From NCBI GenBank assembly GCA_963592205.1, contig CAVAVU010000114.1, positions 1 to 17,196 on the forward strand: a stretch of DNA of 17,196 bases. Reading direction: 5' to 3'. Both the position numbers and the translations under genes were made by a program. The first letter of the stretch is position 1. Every line of letters starts with the position of its first letter. Under the pieces are notes generated by a model. It was not told the origin of the DNA. It saw only the letters and a program-made list of their open reading frames with translations, and ran no database searches. The stretch comes from Claveliimonas sp963592205 (lineage in GTDB: Bacteria; Bacillota; Clostridia; Lachnospirales; Lachnospiraceae). Positions 6,635 to 14,540 of the stretch are shown here, piece after piece.

Positions 6635-7312
6635 TCATGATGACATCACTTTCACAATTCTGTCCCGATATGACGCAGTCTCAGTCTGCTCCACCAATCT
6701 GTCCTGAATCTCGTACTGCTCCCACATATGCATCGGATATACCTTTGCCGTATCCGTGTGGCGCATATACCAGTCAATGCCCCAGTAATACGCATCTTCA
6801 AGTCTCGGGTCTACCGGCACAAACGCTACGTCCACATGTTCCCCTTCGATCGGCTGCAACGCTTTCTGATAATCCGCTTTCATCTGTTGATTATACTCTG
6901 TGCCCTCTTCTTCCCAGTGCCACCAGTTCAGATCTCCTGCGTGATAGATATGAATCTCCTGCGCAGATTCTGATGTCTGTACAGAAACAAAGAACGCTAC
7001 GCCCTCATCTGTAGAGCGAAGCGTCTTTATCTTTATATTACCCAGGTCACAAAACTCACCCGGACCTAACACTGTCCGGTTCCCTGCCGGATCTGCTTCA
7101 ATATCATCCGACAGAATGTAATGAATATCCACACCGCTTCTTTCCCATCCAAAGATCTCTTCATTAAAATGATCATGGTGTGCATGGCTTGCAAATACAT
7201 AGACCGGCTTGTTATCTGGAATCGTAATCTCTCCCGTCCAGTAATCAAACACCAACATCATATCTGCAAACTCCACGGAAAATCCGCTGTGCTGTATATA
7301 GGTAACTTTCAT
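6635..7312 (-). CDS. UlaG-like metallo-beta-lactamase-fold hydrolase
   Basis: A 225-residue protein of the metallo-beta-lactamase superfamily, closest in pattern to the lactonase-like UlaG branch. The two-metal site is visible as HAHHDH at 43-48, then His124 and Asp127 in YHAGDLNW, and His195 in VYPMHMWE. The N-terminus (YIQHSGFSVEF) matches the usual start of this branch. It is cytosolic, with no signal peptide. The substrate is unknown; its neighbours (mog, rnhA) give no pathway clue. The start is the ATG at 7312 after AGGAGATATTACAT, 16 bp from the mog stop, so the two are almost surely co-transcribed. Confidence 0.86.
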   Translation of the reverse strand: MKVTYIQHSGFSVEFADMMLVFDYWTGEITIPDNKPVYVFASHAHHDHFNEEIFGWERSGVDIHYILSDDIEADPAGNRTVLGPGEFCDLGNIKIKTLRSTDEGVAFFVSVQTSESAQEIHIYHAGDLNWWHWEEEGTEYNQQMKADYQKALQPIEGEHVDVAFVPVDPRLEDAYYWGIDWYMRHTDTAKVYPMHMWEQYEIQDRLVEQTETASYRDRIVKVMSS

Positions 7313-7328
7313 ATGTAATATCTCCTGC

Positions 7329-7799
7329 TTATACCTGCTTCTGGATCAGCTTTACTGCATGTGTGATCTCCGGCAGAATATACTCCAGACAATGCTTTGC
7401 TGCACCCGGCTTACCAGGAAGATTCACGATCAGTACATTACCTCTGATACCTGCTGCGCTTCTGTTCAGCATCGCACGCTTTGTCATCTGAGCTGTATAT
7501 GCACGCATAGCTTCCGGAATACCCGGTACCGGTCTGTCCACGATCTCCATCGTAGCTTCCGGTGTACAGTCGCCTGCTGCACATCCTGCTCCTCCGGTTG
7601 TAAGAACCAGATCTGTAAGCTGTCCGTCTATCATTCTCTGCATTACTGTAGAAAGTACAGTCTTGTCACATGGAAGTGCTTTCTGAAATACGATTTCGTG
7701 TCCGGCTTCTTCGATAATATGACGGATCACCTTTCCGCTGGCATCCTCTTCCTGTCCTCTGTAAATCGGCGTACTTGCCGTAATAACTGCAACTCTCAT
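7329..7799 (-). CDS. MogA/MoaB-type molybdopterin adenylyltransferase
   Basis: A 156-residue protein of the MoCF-biosynthesis fold, which adenylates molybdopterin before molybdate insertion. The TTGGAG nucleotide/pterin motif is at 67-72, followed by GDCTPEAT where family members usually have RDxTPEAT, then NRSAAGIRG and LPGKPGAA near the end. No other molybdenum-cofactor gene is present in the window, so its metabolic setting cannot be judged here. The start ATG at 7799 is preceded by TTTGGAGGTACATC. It has its own promoter at 7839-7867 and leads the mog, UlaG-like, rnhA group. Confidence 0.9.
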   Translation of the reverse strand: MRVAVITASTPIYRGQEEDASGKVIRHIIEEAGHEIVFQKALPCDKTVLSTVMQRMIDGQLTDLVLTTGGAGCAAGDCTPEATMEIVDRPVPGIPEAMRAYTAQMTKRAMLNRSAAGIRGNVLIVNLPGKPGAAKHCLEYILPEITHAVKLIQKQV

Positions 7800-7838
7800 G
7801 ATGTACCTCCAAATATCTTCATTTGTTTCCTACCCATA

Positions 7839-7867
7839 ATAATAGCAACTATTCACAGTATTTGCAA
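7839..7867 (-). promoter_or_regulatory. Promoter of the mog-rnhA operon
   Basis: Leftward TTGCAA (7862-7867), a 17-bp spacer and TATTAT (7839-7844) lie about 40 bp before the mog ATG. I see no strong terminator after the alcohol dehydrogenase upstream, so some readthrough is possible. Confidence 0.6.
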
Positions 7868-7938
7868 GCTTTTCGCCATATTGCGGAATTCTCACATTTT
7901 ACCAGCTACTGTTTCCATGCAGTTACACATGCTGTCTG

Positions 7939-9087
7939 TTACATTGCTTTATGATACAGCATTTCGATATCTTTTAATGTACTCTGGCGTGGATTTACCA
8001 GAATATTGCCACTCTTCATGGCATCTGCAGCCATTTCCGGAATCTTATCCTCTGTTACACCTGCTTCTGCAAGACCTGCCGGAATGCCAAGCGATTTGTT
8101 CAGTTTACGGATCTCCTCTGTCAGCATAGATGCATGGAAATCCTCCGGAAGCTTGTGATCTTCTGAAATAAACTGATACAGCTTTGCGTAACGTCCCTGA
8201 TCAGCCAGTTCATTATACTCTACGATAACCGGAAGTAAAATTGCATTAGCCACACCATGCGGTACATCAAAAAATGCGCTGACCGGATGTGACATGGCAT
8301 GTACATTACCAAGTCTCGCCCATGAAAATGCAATTCCCGCAAACATACTTCCTGTCAGCATTGCACTTGCTGCCTCGATATCCTCTCTGTTTGCCACAAA
8401 ACGTCTGATATTGCCACCGATCAGTTCCAATGCCTTTTCTGCCATTGCATCTGAGAATGGAGATGCCGCTCTTGACAGATACGACTCCAGTGCGTGGATC
8501 ATTGCATCAATTCCACAGGATGCAGCAACAGATGCAGGCATAGATGTCAGAAGCTCCGGATCCAGAATCGCATATTTAGGAAGAAGATCAAAACTGAATA
8601 CAGACAATTTATAGTTTCTGGTGTGATCCGTAATTACGGAGAATGTTGTTACTTCACTTCCCGTTCCTGCTGTAGTCGGAATTGCGATAATCGTGTCTAC
8701 CGGTCCCGGTACCTTATCGCCGCCTTCGTATTCTGTGATAGATCCGCCGTATTTCGCTACAAGAGCTACCGCTTTAGCGACATCCATCGGGCTTCCACCG
8801 CCAAATGCCACGATTCCGTCTGCTTTCATTTCACGATATTTAGCTGCTGCTTTGTCTACGGTATCAACGGATGGATTACCTTCTACATCCGTAAACATAT
8901 CACAGCCAATTCCTGATTCTTTTACATATCCAGCCACTTCATCCACTTTTCCCATCTTACGGAGACGCGGACCGGAAATGATCAGTACATTTGCACAGCC
9001 ACTTTCCTTCAGAAGCTCCGGAAGCTTGCGGATACTTCCTTCCCCAAATACAATATTCTGCGGTACCTTAAACGAAAAATCTTTCAT
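7939..9087 (-). CDS. Iron-containing alcohol dehydrogenase
   Basis: A 382-residue group III alcohol dehydrogenase, a cytosolic NAD(P)H-dependent enzyme interconverting alcohols and aldehydes; the exact substrate cannot be read. The cofactor loop GGGSPMD is at 96-102, PTTAGTGSEVT at 137-147, and the iron ligands are Asp194, His198, His263 and His277, with the conserved His267, matching the lactaldehyde reductase pattern. I chose the ATG at 9087, which follows AAGGAGAAGAGGTT and gives the family N-terminus; a longer frame to 9174 would translate the leader. The gene is transcribed from 9219-9246 through a leader with an intrinsic terminator, so its expression is probably conditional. It likely serves fermentative redox balance. 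Confidence 0.94.
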   Translation of the reverse strand: MKDFSFKVPQNIVFGEGSIRKLPELLKESGCANVLIISGPRLRKMGKVDEVAGYVKESGIGCDMFTDVEGNPSVDTVDKAAAKYREMKADGIVAFGGGSPMDVAKAVALVAKYGGSITEYEGGDKVPGPVDTIIAIPTTAGTGSEVTTFSVITDHTRNYKLSVFSFDLLPKYAILDPELLTSMPASVAASCGIDAMIHALESYLSRAASPFSDAMAEKALELIGGNIRRFVANREDIEAASAMLTGSMFAGIAFSWARLGNVHAMSHPVSAFFDVPHGVANAILLPVIVEYNELADQGRYAKLYQFISEDHKLPEDFHASMLTEEIRKLNKSLGIPAGLAEAGVTEDKIPEMAADAMKSGNILVNPRQSTLKDIEMLYHKAM

Positions 9088-9112
9088 AACCTCTTCTCCT
9101 TCTTTCTTTTTC

Positions 9113-9144
9113 TTCAGAGCCACTTCCAAAACGCCAACTCTGAA
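9113..9144 (-). repeat. Second hairpin in the alcohol dehydrogenase leader
   Basis: TTCAGAG and CTCTGAA form a seven-bp stem with an 18-nt loop, between the leader terminator and the ribosome binding site. Its arms share a short TCAGA/TCTGA core with the terminator arms, so a small alternative pairing is possible, but only about five bp. Confidence 0.4.
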
Positions 9145-9151
9145 CAATAAC

Positions 9152-9198
9152 AAAAAAGATGCCAGAACACGCACTTATTCGTACGATTCTGACATCTT
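9152..9198 (-). terminator. Intrinsic terminator upstream of the alcohol dehydrogenase
   Basis: On the minus strand 9198-9187 pairs with 9167-9156 over 12 bp with one G-U pair and a 19-nt loop, and a T-run to 9152 follows. It can end spoIVA transcripts. It also lies between the promoter at 9219-9246 and the alcohol dehydrogenase start, so it may act as an attenuator of that gene. Confidence 0.8.
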
Positions 9199-9204
9199 CG
9201 TCAT
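9175..9204 (-). CDS. Possible nine-codon leader peptide upstream of the alcohol dehydrogenase
   Basis: An ATG at 9204 opens MTKMSESYE, ending in TAA at 9175-9177. It starts a few bases after the predicted transcription start and covers the whole 5' arm of the terminator hairpin. The sequence before it (AGAAAAAG) is a weak ribosome binding site, so translation is speculative. Confidence 0.25.
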   Translation of the reverse strand: MTKMSESYE

Positions 9205-9218
9205 CTTTTTCTGTGTCT

Positions 9219-9246
9219 ATTATACACCTACTTTTAAAAAATGCAA
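9219..9246 (-). promoter_or_regulatory. Promoter of the alcohol dehydrogenase leader
   Basis: Leftward TTGCAT (9241-9246), a 16-bp spacer and a perfect TATAAT (9219-9224) sit just after the spoIVA stop. The start site near 9212 gives a leader of about 125 nt. Confidence 0.6.
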
Positions 9247-9254
9247 CCGAAATT

Positions 9255-10727
9255 TCAGATAATAATGCACACCAGCCCGCCATTGCTGTCATTGACAATC
9301 TTCTGCATCGTGTCCTGCAGCTTGGTCTGGCTCTCATCATTGATCACTGCCATCTTATTCCGCATACCGTCCATCACCAGTTCTTCAACGGATTTGCCAA
9401 AGATATTGGTATTCCAGATGCCGTCTTCCTCGCTTGCCATCTGATGAATATAGGTGATCAGATCCTCCGCCTGCTTCTCGTCGCCTACGATCGGCGCAAT
9501 CTCTGTCTCGATATTCGCTTTGATCAGATGAATCGACGGCGCCGATGAATGAATCTTTACGCCGTATTTGTTGCCCTGGCGGATGATCACAGGTTCATCC
9601 AGTGTAATTTCATTCCTTGTCGGACTGACTACGCCATAGCCCTTCAGTTTCACACTGGTAAATGCATCACGCACGCTTTCATACTCATTCTTAAGCTTTG
9701 ACAGCTCTTTCAGTTCTGCGATCAGGCTGTATTCTCCGTCAATCTGTGCTCCTGTCATTTCACTGAGCATCTCATAGTAAAATGCTTCATCCACATCAAT
9801 CCGAATCTGGATTCTGCCACTGTCCATGGCAATTTTTTCTACGCGAAGATCCGTAATATACGGACTGTCCGGTTTTGTAATCTTGCCAGAAGCATCGCCC
9901 ATTTCGTTGACCTGATCCATCAGATTACGGATATGTGTAGTCATATCCTGCCGGATCTTGTGATCCATCGGCAGCATTTCTACCCATTTCGGAATATAAA
10001 ATGCAATCTCGGATACCGGGAATGTAGCAAGCACTGCTTCCAGAATCCGCTGGATATCCTCTTCTTTCAACTGCTCACAATTGATCGGGATTGCATGTAC
10101 CTGCCAGGTATCCTCGATCTCTTCTGCAGTCTTCCTGGCTTCCTGACTGTAAGGCTTTGCTGAATTTACCACTACTACAAATGGCTTCCCGATACTCTGC
10201 AGTTCCCGAATCGTCTTCTCTTCTGCTTCACGATACTGATCTCTACCCAGTTCTCCGATGCTTCCGTCGGTTGTTACCACGATACCGATCGTCGCATGTT
10301 CGTGGATTACCTTACGGGTACCGATCCCTGCCGCTTTCGTAAACGGGATCTCCTGATCAAACCATGGTGTCTTCACCTGGCGTTCTTCCCCGCCTTCGAT
10401 ATGTCCGGAAGCTCCGTCTACCATATAACCCACGCAGTCAATCAGCCGAACCTTAACCGCCACATCATCCATCAGTCGGATTTCTGCCGCCTCTTTTGGA
10501 ATGAATTTGGGTTCCGTGGTCATAATCGTCTTTCCCGATGCCGATTGCGGAAGTTCGTCTCTGGTTCTCGCTTTATCCGGTTCGTCTGTCATATGCGGCA
10601 GCACCAGAATCTCCATAAATCTCTTGATAAAGGTGGATTTTCCGGTACGCACCGGTCCCACCACTCCTATGTAGATCTCACCATTTGTCCTTGCCTGTAT
10701 GTCCTTGTATAAATGATTCGCATCCAT
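9255..10727 (-). CDS. spoIVA: Stage IV sporulation protein A, spore coat morphogenetic ATPase
   Basis: A 490-residue protein that hydrolyses ATP to polymerise into the basement layer of the spore coat on the forespore surface. The Walker A motif GPVRTGKS is at 24-31 with Lys30 in the same position as in Bacillus subtilis. The stretches DELPQSASGKTIMTTEPKF and RLIDCVGY are near-identical to the family, as are IGTRKVIHEH and TTDGSIG. The C-terminus ends NGGLVCIII, the short hydrophobic tail typical of the family. The length is nearly that of the 492-residue Bacillus protein. It identifies the organism as an endospore former. It follows the HAD gene by 91 bp without an evident terminator; mother-cell sigma-E expression is expected from the family but I could only find a weak candidate box. 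Confidence 0.98.
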   Translation of the reverse strand: MDANHLYKDIQARTNGEIYIGVVGPVRTGKSTFIKRFMEILVLPHMTDEPDKARTRDELPQSASGKTIMTTEPKFIPKEAAEIRLMDDVAVKVRLIDCVGYMVDGASGHIEGGEERQVKTPWFDQEIPFTKAAGIGTRKVIHEHATIGIVVTTDGSIGELGRDQYREAEEKTIRELQSIGKPFVVVVNSAKPYSQEARKTAEEIEDTWQVHAIPINCEQLKEEDIQRILEAVLATFPVSEIAFYIPKWVEMLPMDHKIRQDMTTHIRNLMDQVNEMGDASGKITKPDSPYITDLRVEKIAMDSGRIQIRIDVDEAFYYEMLSEMTGAQIDGEYSLIAELKELSKLKNEYESVRDAFTSVKLKGYGVVSPTRNEITLDEPVIIRQGNKYGVKIHSSAPSIHLIKANIETEIAPIVGDEKQAEDLITYIHQMASEEDGIWNTNIFGKSVEELVMDGMRNKMAVINDESQTKLQDTMQKIVNDSNGGLVCIII

Positions 10728-10746
10728 CTGCTTTCTGCCCCTCTCC

Positions 10747-10769
10747 GTATATGCTGTTAGAGTATATGC
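10747..10769. repeat. Direct repeat of GTATATGC upstream of spoIVA
   Basis: The octamer occurs at 10747-10754 and 10762-10769, 15 bp apart (GCATATAC in the spoIVA direction). The upstream copy extends to CATATACT, close to the sigma-E -10 consensus, but the -35 position is poor. It could be part of the sporulation promoter or a regulator site. Confidence 0.35.
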
Positions 10770-10818
10770 AGAAAATGGGACATTTAGAAGCAGAGTTTCT
10801 ATAAGATATCAGATGAGA

Positions 10819-11457
10819 TCACTCCGCACAATATGTCATGCGATCTTCTTCCTCATATAAGTGCATCAATTCCTTTAGCTTCTGATCTGCCTGTTCATAG
10901 CTTTCAAACTGAATGCCATGTATTCCGTAAGCCCTGGCACCTTCCACATTTTCCGGACGATCATCCAGGAATACACTGTCTGCCGGACAGATGTTATATT
11001 TGTGGCACAGATACTGATAGCTGTCTGCTTCCGGCTTCAGAAAATGACTCTCACATGAGAATACAACGCCGTCCATATATGATAGAAATGCAAGTTTATC
11101 CTTCGTCCGCGCTAATAACTCGTCACCGTAATTAGACAGCACATAAAGCCTATATCCCTGCTCTTTCAGATTCTGAATCCACTGCAGAGTATACGGAAAC
11201 AACCAGACTACTTCCTCCATATGCTCATATGCATCACGGATCAGATCTTCATGCTCCGGATCATTGTTCACGAAATACTCCAGAAGCTTCCCTTCCGGCA
11301 CCTCGCCGCGATCTGCCAAAAGCCATGTCTGGCTCTCAAACATGGCTTTTTTAATAATCTGCTGTTCTTCTTCCGTATAATTTTTACGATTCAGATAACT
11401 CTGATAATCGTAGGCCGCCAACACACGGCCCACATCAAATATCACATTCTTAATCAT
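10819..11457 (-). CDS. YihX-like HAD-family phosphatase
   Basis: A 212-residue haloacid dehalogenase-superfamily protein. The nucleophile Asp8 lies in FDVGRV, so motif I is DxG instead of the common DxD, as is usual in the YihX/epoxide-hydrolase-like branch. Motif II is VLSN at 106-109, motif III Lys141 in FLKPEAD, and motif IV the Asp165-Asp166 pair in FLDDRPENVEGA. The nearest well-known relative by pattern is the sugar-1-phosphate phosphatase YihX; the substrate here is not known. It begins 12 bp after the OadA-like gene with a GAGAGG ribosome binding site, so it is probably the last gene of the decarboxylase operon. A functional link to that complex is unproven. Confidence 0.88.
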   Translation of the reverse strand: MIKNVIFDVGRVLAAYDYQSYLNRKNYTEEEQQIIKKAMFESQTWLLADRGEVPEGKLLEYFVNNDPEHEDLIRDAYEHMEEVVWLFPYTLQWIQNLKEQGYRLYVLSNYGDELLARTKDKLAFLSYMDGVVFSCESHFLKPEADSYQYLCHKYNICPADSVFLDDRPENVEGARAYGIHGIQFESYEQADQKLKELMHLYEEEDRMTYCAE

Positions 11458-11469
11458 TAATACCTCTCA

Positions 11470-12885
11470 TCACACCGGATAACTGCCCGTTTCTTTGTCA
11501 GCCTTATCCGGATCAATCTTTGTCTGCTGTGCTTCCCGGTATTTAAAGAAGTCCACTGCTACCTGCGGGAACAATGCATACGTCAGCACATCTTCATCCT
11601 GCTGGATCCACTGTTCGCATTCCTTACGCAGCGTATCTAATTCATCCGGAATCAGATCTGCAGGTCTGCAGGTAATGGTATCTGGGTCGTCTCCCAGTAC
11701 CTTCTTCTTCACTTCTTCATCAAATGGTTTTGCTGTTGCACCGTATTTACCACGCAGAATATCTTTTGTCTCCTTGGTAGCTACCTTGTAGCGTTCGCCC
11801 ATCAGCACATTAAATACAGCCTGTGTACCCACAATCTGCGAAGACGGTGTAACAAGTGGCGGTTCCCCGAGATCCTTACGTACTCTCGGCACTTCTTCCA
11901 GTACCTCGTAATACTTATCTTCCGCATTCTGTTCTTTCAACTGTGAAGTCAGATTGGACAGCATACCACCCGGCACTTGATACAGCAGTGTCTTGATATT
12001 CACACCCAGATTCTTCGGATTCAGCAGTCCGCTTGCCAGTGCCTCATCACGAATCGGGCGGAAATAATCTGCAATCTCTGATAATAACTTCTGATCCAGT
12101 CCGGTATCGTATGGCGTACCCTTAAAGGTCTCTACCATAACCTCTGTTGCCGGCTGTGAAGTCCCCAGCGCAAACGGTGAAATTGCTGTATCAATAACAT
12201 CCACGCCTGCTTCCACTGCTTTCAGGTAAGTCATAGACGCTACTCCTGACGTATAATGTGTATGCAGCTGAATCGGAAGATCTACTGCATCCTTCAGTGC
12301 TCCGATCAGTTCCGTTGCCTGATATGGAAGCAACAGTCCTGCCATATCCTTGATACAGATAGAATTAGCCCCCATATCTTCGATACGCTTGGCAATGTCT
12401 ACCCAGTAATCCAATGTATAGGCATCTCCCAGTGTATAGGAAAGTGCTACCTGTGCCTCCGCTTTTTCTTTGTTGGCTGCGGATACCGCGGTCTGCAGAT
12501 TGCGCAGATCATTTAAGCAGTCAAATATACGGATAATGTCGATACCATTTGCCGCCGATTTCTGTACGAAATACTCTACCACGTCATCCGCATAAGGACG
12601 GTATCCGAGGATATTCTGTCCACGGAACAGCATCTGAAGCTTAGTATGCTTGAATCCGTCACGGAATTTGCGGAGTCTGTCCCACGGGTCTTCCTTCAGG
12701 AATCTGAGGGATGCGTCAAATGTTGCACCTCCCCAGCATTCTACGGAATGATATCCTACCTGATCCATCTTTTCCACGATCGGCAGCATCTGCTCTGTCG
12801 TCATACGTGTTGCGATCAGAGACTGATGCGCGTCACGCAGGATGGTTTCTGTTATTTTTACCGGTTTCTTTTCTATCTCTGCCAT
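11470..12885 (-). CDS. oadA: OadA-like carboxyltransferase (oxaloacetate decarboxylase alpha / transcarboxylase 5S type)
   Basis: A 471-residue biotin-dependent carboxyltransferase moving a carboxyl group between oxaloacetate/pyruvate and carboxybiotin. The HMGL-like TIM barrel begins with ETILRDAHQS (Asp18 metal ligand), continues through ECWGGATFDA, FRGQN and IRIFDCLND, and has Lys179 in ICIKDMAG and His208/His210 in LHTHYTSG, the metal site. The conserved PYC_OADA domain fills the C-terminal half, including QVPGGMLSNL. There is no C-terminal biotin domain; the protein stops near KETGSYPV, so it must use the separate carrier protein encoded upstream, like the 5S subunit of propionibacterial transcarboxylase. 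The start follows TAGGAGG. It sits 55 bp after oadB. Confidence 0.93.
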   Translation of the reverse strand: MAEIEKKPVKITETILRDAHQSLIATRMTTEQMLPIVEKMDQVGYHSVECWGGATFDASLRFLKEDPWDRLRKFRDGFKHTKLQMLFRGQNILGYRPYADDVVEYFVQKSAANGIDIIRIFDCLNDLRNLQTAVSAANKEKAEAQVALSYTLGDAYTLDYWVDIAKRIEDMGANSICIKDMAGLLLPYQATELIGALKDAVDLPIQLHTHYTSGVASMTYLKAVEAGVDVIDTAISPFALGTSQPATEVMVETFKGTPYDTGLDQKLLSEIADYFRPIRDEALASGLLNPKNLGVNIKTLLYQVPGGMLSNLTSQLKEQNAEDKYYEVLEEVPRVRKDLGEPPLVTPSSQIVGTQAVFNVLMGERYKVATKETKDILRGKYGATAKPFDEEVKKKVLGDDPDTITCRPADLIPDELDTLRKECEQWIQQDEDVLTYALFPQVAVDFFKYREAQQTKIDPDKADKETGSYPV

Positions 12886-12925
12886 TCGTTATTCCTCCTA
12901 ACGTCCATTTATTCCTAATGATTCC

Positions 12926-12940
12926 GATGTCCGGGACATC
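12926..12940 (-). repeat. Compact hairpin directly after the oadB stop
   Basis: GATGTC and GACATC form a perfect six-bp stem around a three-base loop, touching the oadB TAA. No T-run follows, so it is not a terminator; it may be an mRNA processing or stability element in the operon. Confidence 0.5.
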
Positions 12941-14092
12941 TTAGAATACTCCGAATATCGCCATAAATGTTCCGGCTGCTACTGCTGTTCCGATTACGCC
13001 TGCCACATTCGGTCCCATCGCGTGCATCAACAGGAAGTTGGTCGGATCTGCCTCCGCGCCCACCTTCTGCGATACTCTGGCTGCCATCGGCACTGCCGAT
13101 ACGCCTGCAGAACCGATCAGTGGATTCACCTTGCCATGTGTTACCTTGCACATCAGCTTACCGAACAGGACTCCGGCTGCAGTACCGAACGCAAATGCTA
13201 CCAGTCCGAGTGCTACGATCTTCAATGTATCCCAGTTCAGGAATGCTTCCGCACTGGTGGTTGCACCAACAGAAGTACCCAGAAGAATAACTACGATGTA
13301 CATCATTGCATTGGACGCTGTCTCCTGTAACTGTCTTACCACACCTGACTCACGGAACAGATTACCAAGCATCAGCATACCTACCAACGGCGCTGTGGTC
13401 GGAAGGATCATACACACTACGATCGTTACGATGATCGGGAACAGGATACGCTCAAGCTTTGATACCGGACGAAGCTGCTCCATCTTAATCTTACGCTCTT
13501 CCTCTGTAGTCAGAAGCTTCATGATCGGCGGCTGGATGATCGGTACCAGTGACATATAAGAATACGCCGCTACCGCGATCGGTCCCAGGATACCTGTCTG
13601 CTGTAATTTACCTGCCAGGAAAATGGATGTCGGTCCGTCAGCTCCTCCGATAATTGATACTGCCGCTGCAGCCTTATCTGAGAATCCCATTGCCATCGCT
13701 CCCAGGTATGCAGCAAAGATACCAAACTGCGCCGCTGCTCCAAGCAAAAAGCTCTTTGGGTTCGCGATCAGCGGTCCAAAATCTGTCATTGCGCCTACGC
13801 CCATGAAGATCAGCGATGGCAGAATTGCCCATTCATCCAGAATATAGAAATAATAGAGCAGTCCTCCGGTTCCATTTGCAGAATCTTCCGCATGCAGCAT
13901 AATATCCGGATAGATATTAACAAGCAGCATACCGAATGCAATCGGAAGCAGAAGTAACGGCTCAAACTCGTGCCGGATAGCAAGATACAGGAAAAAGCAG
14001 GCGACTCCGATCATGATCAGGTTGCCTCCCGTCAGATTCATAAACGCTGTCTGATGCACGAGGTTCTGTAATGTTGTTGAAATATATTCCAT
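12941..14092 (-). CDS. oadB: Sodium-translocating decarboxylase beta subunit
   Basis: A 383-residue integral membrane protein that decarboxylates carboxybiotin and uses the energy to export Na+. Many hydrophobic helices cover the chain. The signatures are FMGVGAMTDFGPLIANP at about 96-112, GGADGPTSIFLAGKL at 149-163 with Asp152 corresponding to the essential sodium-site aspartate of Klebsiella OadB, and NPLIGSAGVSAVPMAARVSQ and MHAMGPNVAGVIGTA near the C-terminus. The length suits the shorter beta-type of clostridial and Veillonella systems, which lack extra N-terminal helices. It begins after ACTGGAGG, 57 bp downstream of the biotin carrier gene. It provides the membrane part of the complex. 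Confidence 0.95.
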   Translation of the reverse strand: MEYISTTLQNLVHQTAFMNLTGGNLIMIGVACFFLYLAIRHEFEPLLLLPIAFGMLLVNIYPDIMLHAEDSANGTGGLLYYFYILDEWAILPSLIFMGVGAMTDFGPLIANPKSFLLGAAAQFGIFAAYLGAMAMGFSDKAAAAVSIIGGADGPTSIFLAGKLQQTGILGPIAVAAYSYMSLVPIIQPPIMKLLTTEEERKIKMEQLRPVSKLERILFPIIVTIVVCMILPTTAPLVGMLMLGNLFRESGVVRQLQETASNAMMYIVVILLGTSVGATTSAEAFLNWDTLKIVALGLVAFAFGTAAGVLFGKLMCKVTHGKVNPLIGSAGVSAVPMAARVSQKVGAEADPTNFLLMHAMGPNVAGVIGTAVAAGTFMAIFGVF

Positions 14093-14118
14093 TTTATAAC
14101 CTCCAGTTGTGTCTGTTA

Positions 14119-14134
14119 CATAACATCTGTTATG
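14119..14134 (-). repeat. Compact hairpin between the biotin carrier and oadB
   Basis: CATAAC and GTTATG form a perfect six-bp stem with a four-base loop about 26 bp before the oadB start. No T-run follows, so it is not an intrinsic terminator. Confidence 0.5.
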
Positions 14135-14149
14135 CCATTTCCTGTCATG

Positions 14150-14527
14150 CTAGTTCATAGTTGCAAGTACATGTCCTGCTTCCACAGCATCTCCCACTGC
14201 AACATCGATGCTTGCTACCGTTCCGTCTTCCGGTGCCACAACCGGGATCTCCATCTTCATCGCTTCGATGATTACCACAGCATCTCCGCGTTTCACTGCC
14301 TGTCCCACACTGGCTTCGATCTTAAACACCTTACCTGCTGCTCCTGCCTTTACTTCAATCGATCCTGATCCTGCAGATTTGGCAGCTGATGCCGGTGCAG
14401 CAGCTGGTGCCGGTGCCATTACAGGTGCTGCCTGCGGTGCCTGTGACGCTGCCGGTGTCACTCCGCCCTTTTCTTCTACTGTTACATCATATACATTTCC
14501 ATTTACCGTAATTGTATAGCTTTTCAT
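14150..14527 (-). CDS. Biotin carboxyl carrier protein of the decarboxylase complex
   Basis: A 125-residue carrier that shuttles the carboxyl group between carboxyltransferase and pump. The biotinylation site is Lys91 in IIEAMKMEIPV. Residues 1-20 form a short strand-rich head (SYTITVNGNVYDVTVEE), residues about 22-55 are a flexible Ala/Pro linker, and 56-125 are the biotinyl domain ending GHVLATMN. The size and order match the 1.3S subunit of transcarboxylase and the gamma/delta carriers MmdC and GcdC. It starts 13 bp after the OadG-like gene with GGAGGATGAAGG in front. It is the only biotin carrier in the window, so both carboxyltransferases probably share it. A biotin ligase must act from elsewhere. 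Confidence 0.96.
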   Translation of the reverse strand: MKSYTITVNGNVYDVTVEEKGGVTPAASQAPQAAPVMAPAPAAAPASAAKSAGSGSIEVKAGAAGKVFKIEASVGQAVKRGDAVVIIEAMKMEIPVVAPEDGTVASIDVAVGDAVEAGHVLATMN

Positions 14528-14540
14528 CCTTCATCCTCCA

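Noticed and set aside
7359..8129. 256-residue rightward open frame
   Set aside because: It is antisense to mog and the alcohol dehydrogenase, rich in Cys/His/Ser as expected of a shadow frame, with no recognisable domain.
9088..9174. 29-residue N-terminal extension of the alcohol dehydrogenase
   Set aside because: It is leader sequence, has a low-complexity lysine/glutamate end, and the ATG at 9087 has its own ribosome binding site and the family start.
10770..10818. Terminator between the HAD gene and spoIVA
   Set aside because: The best stem (TAGAA/TTCTA) is five pairs and has no T-run after it.
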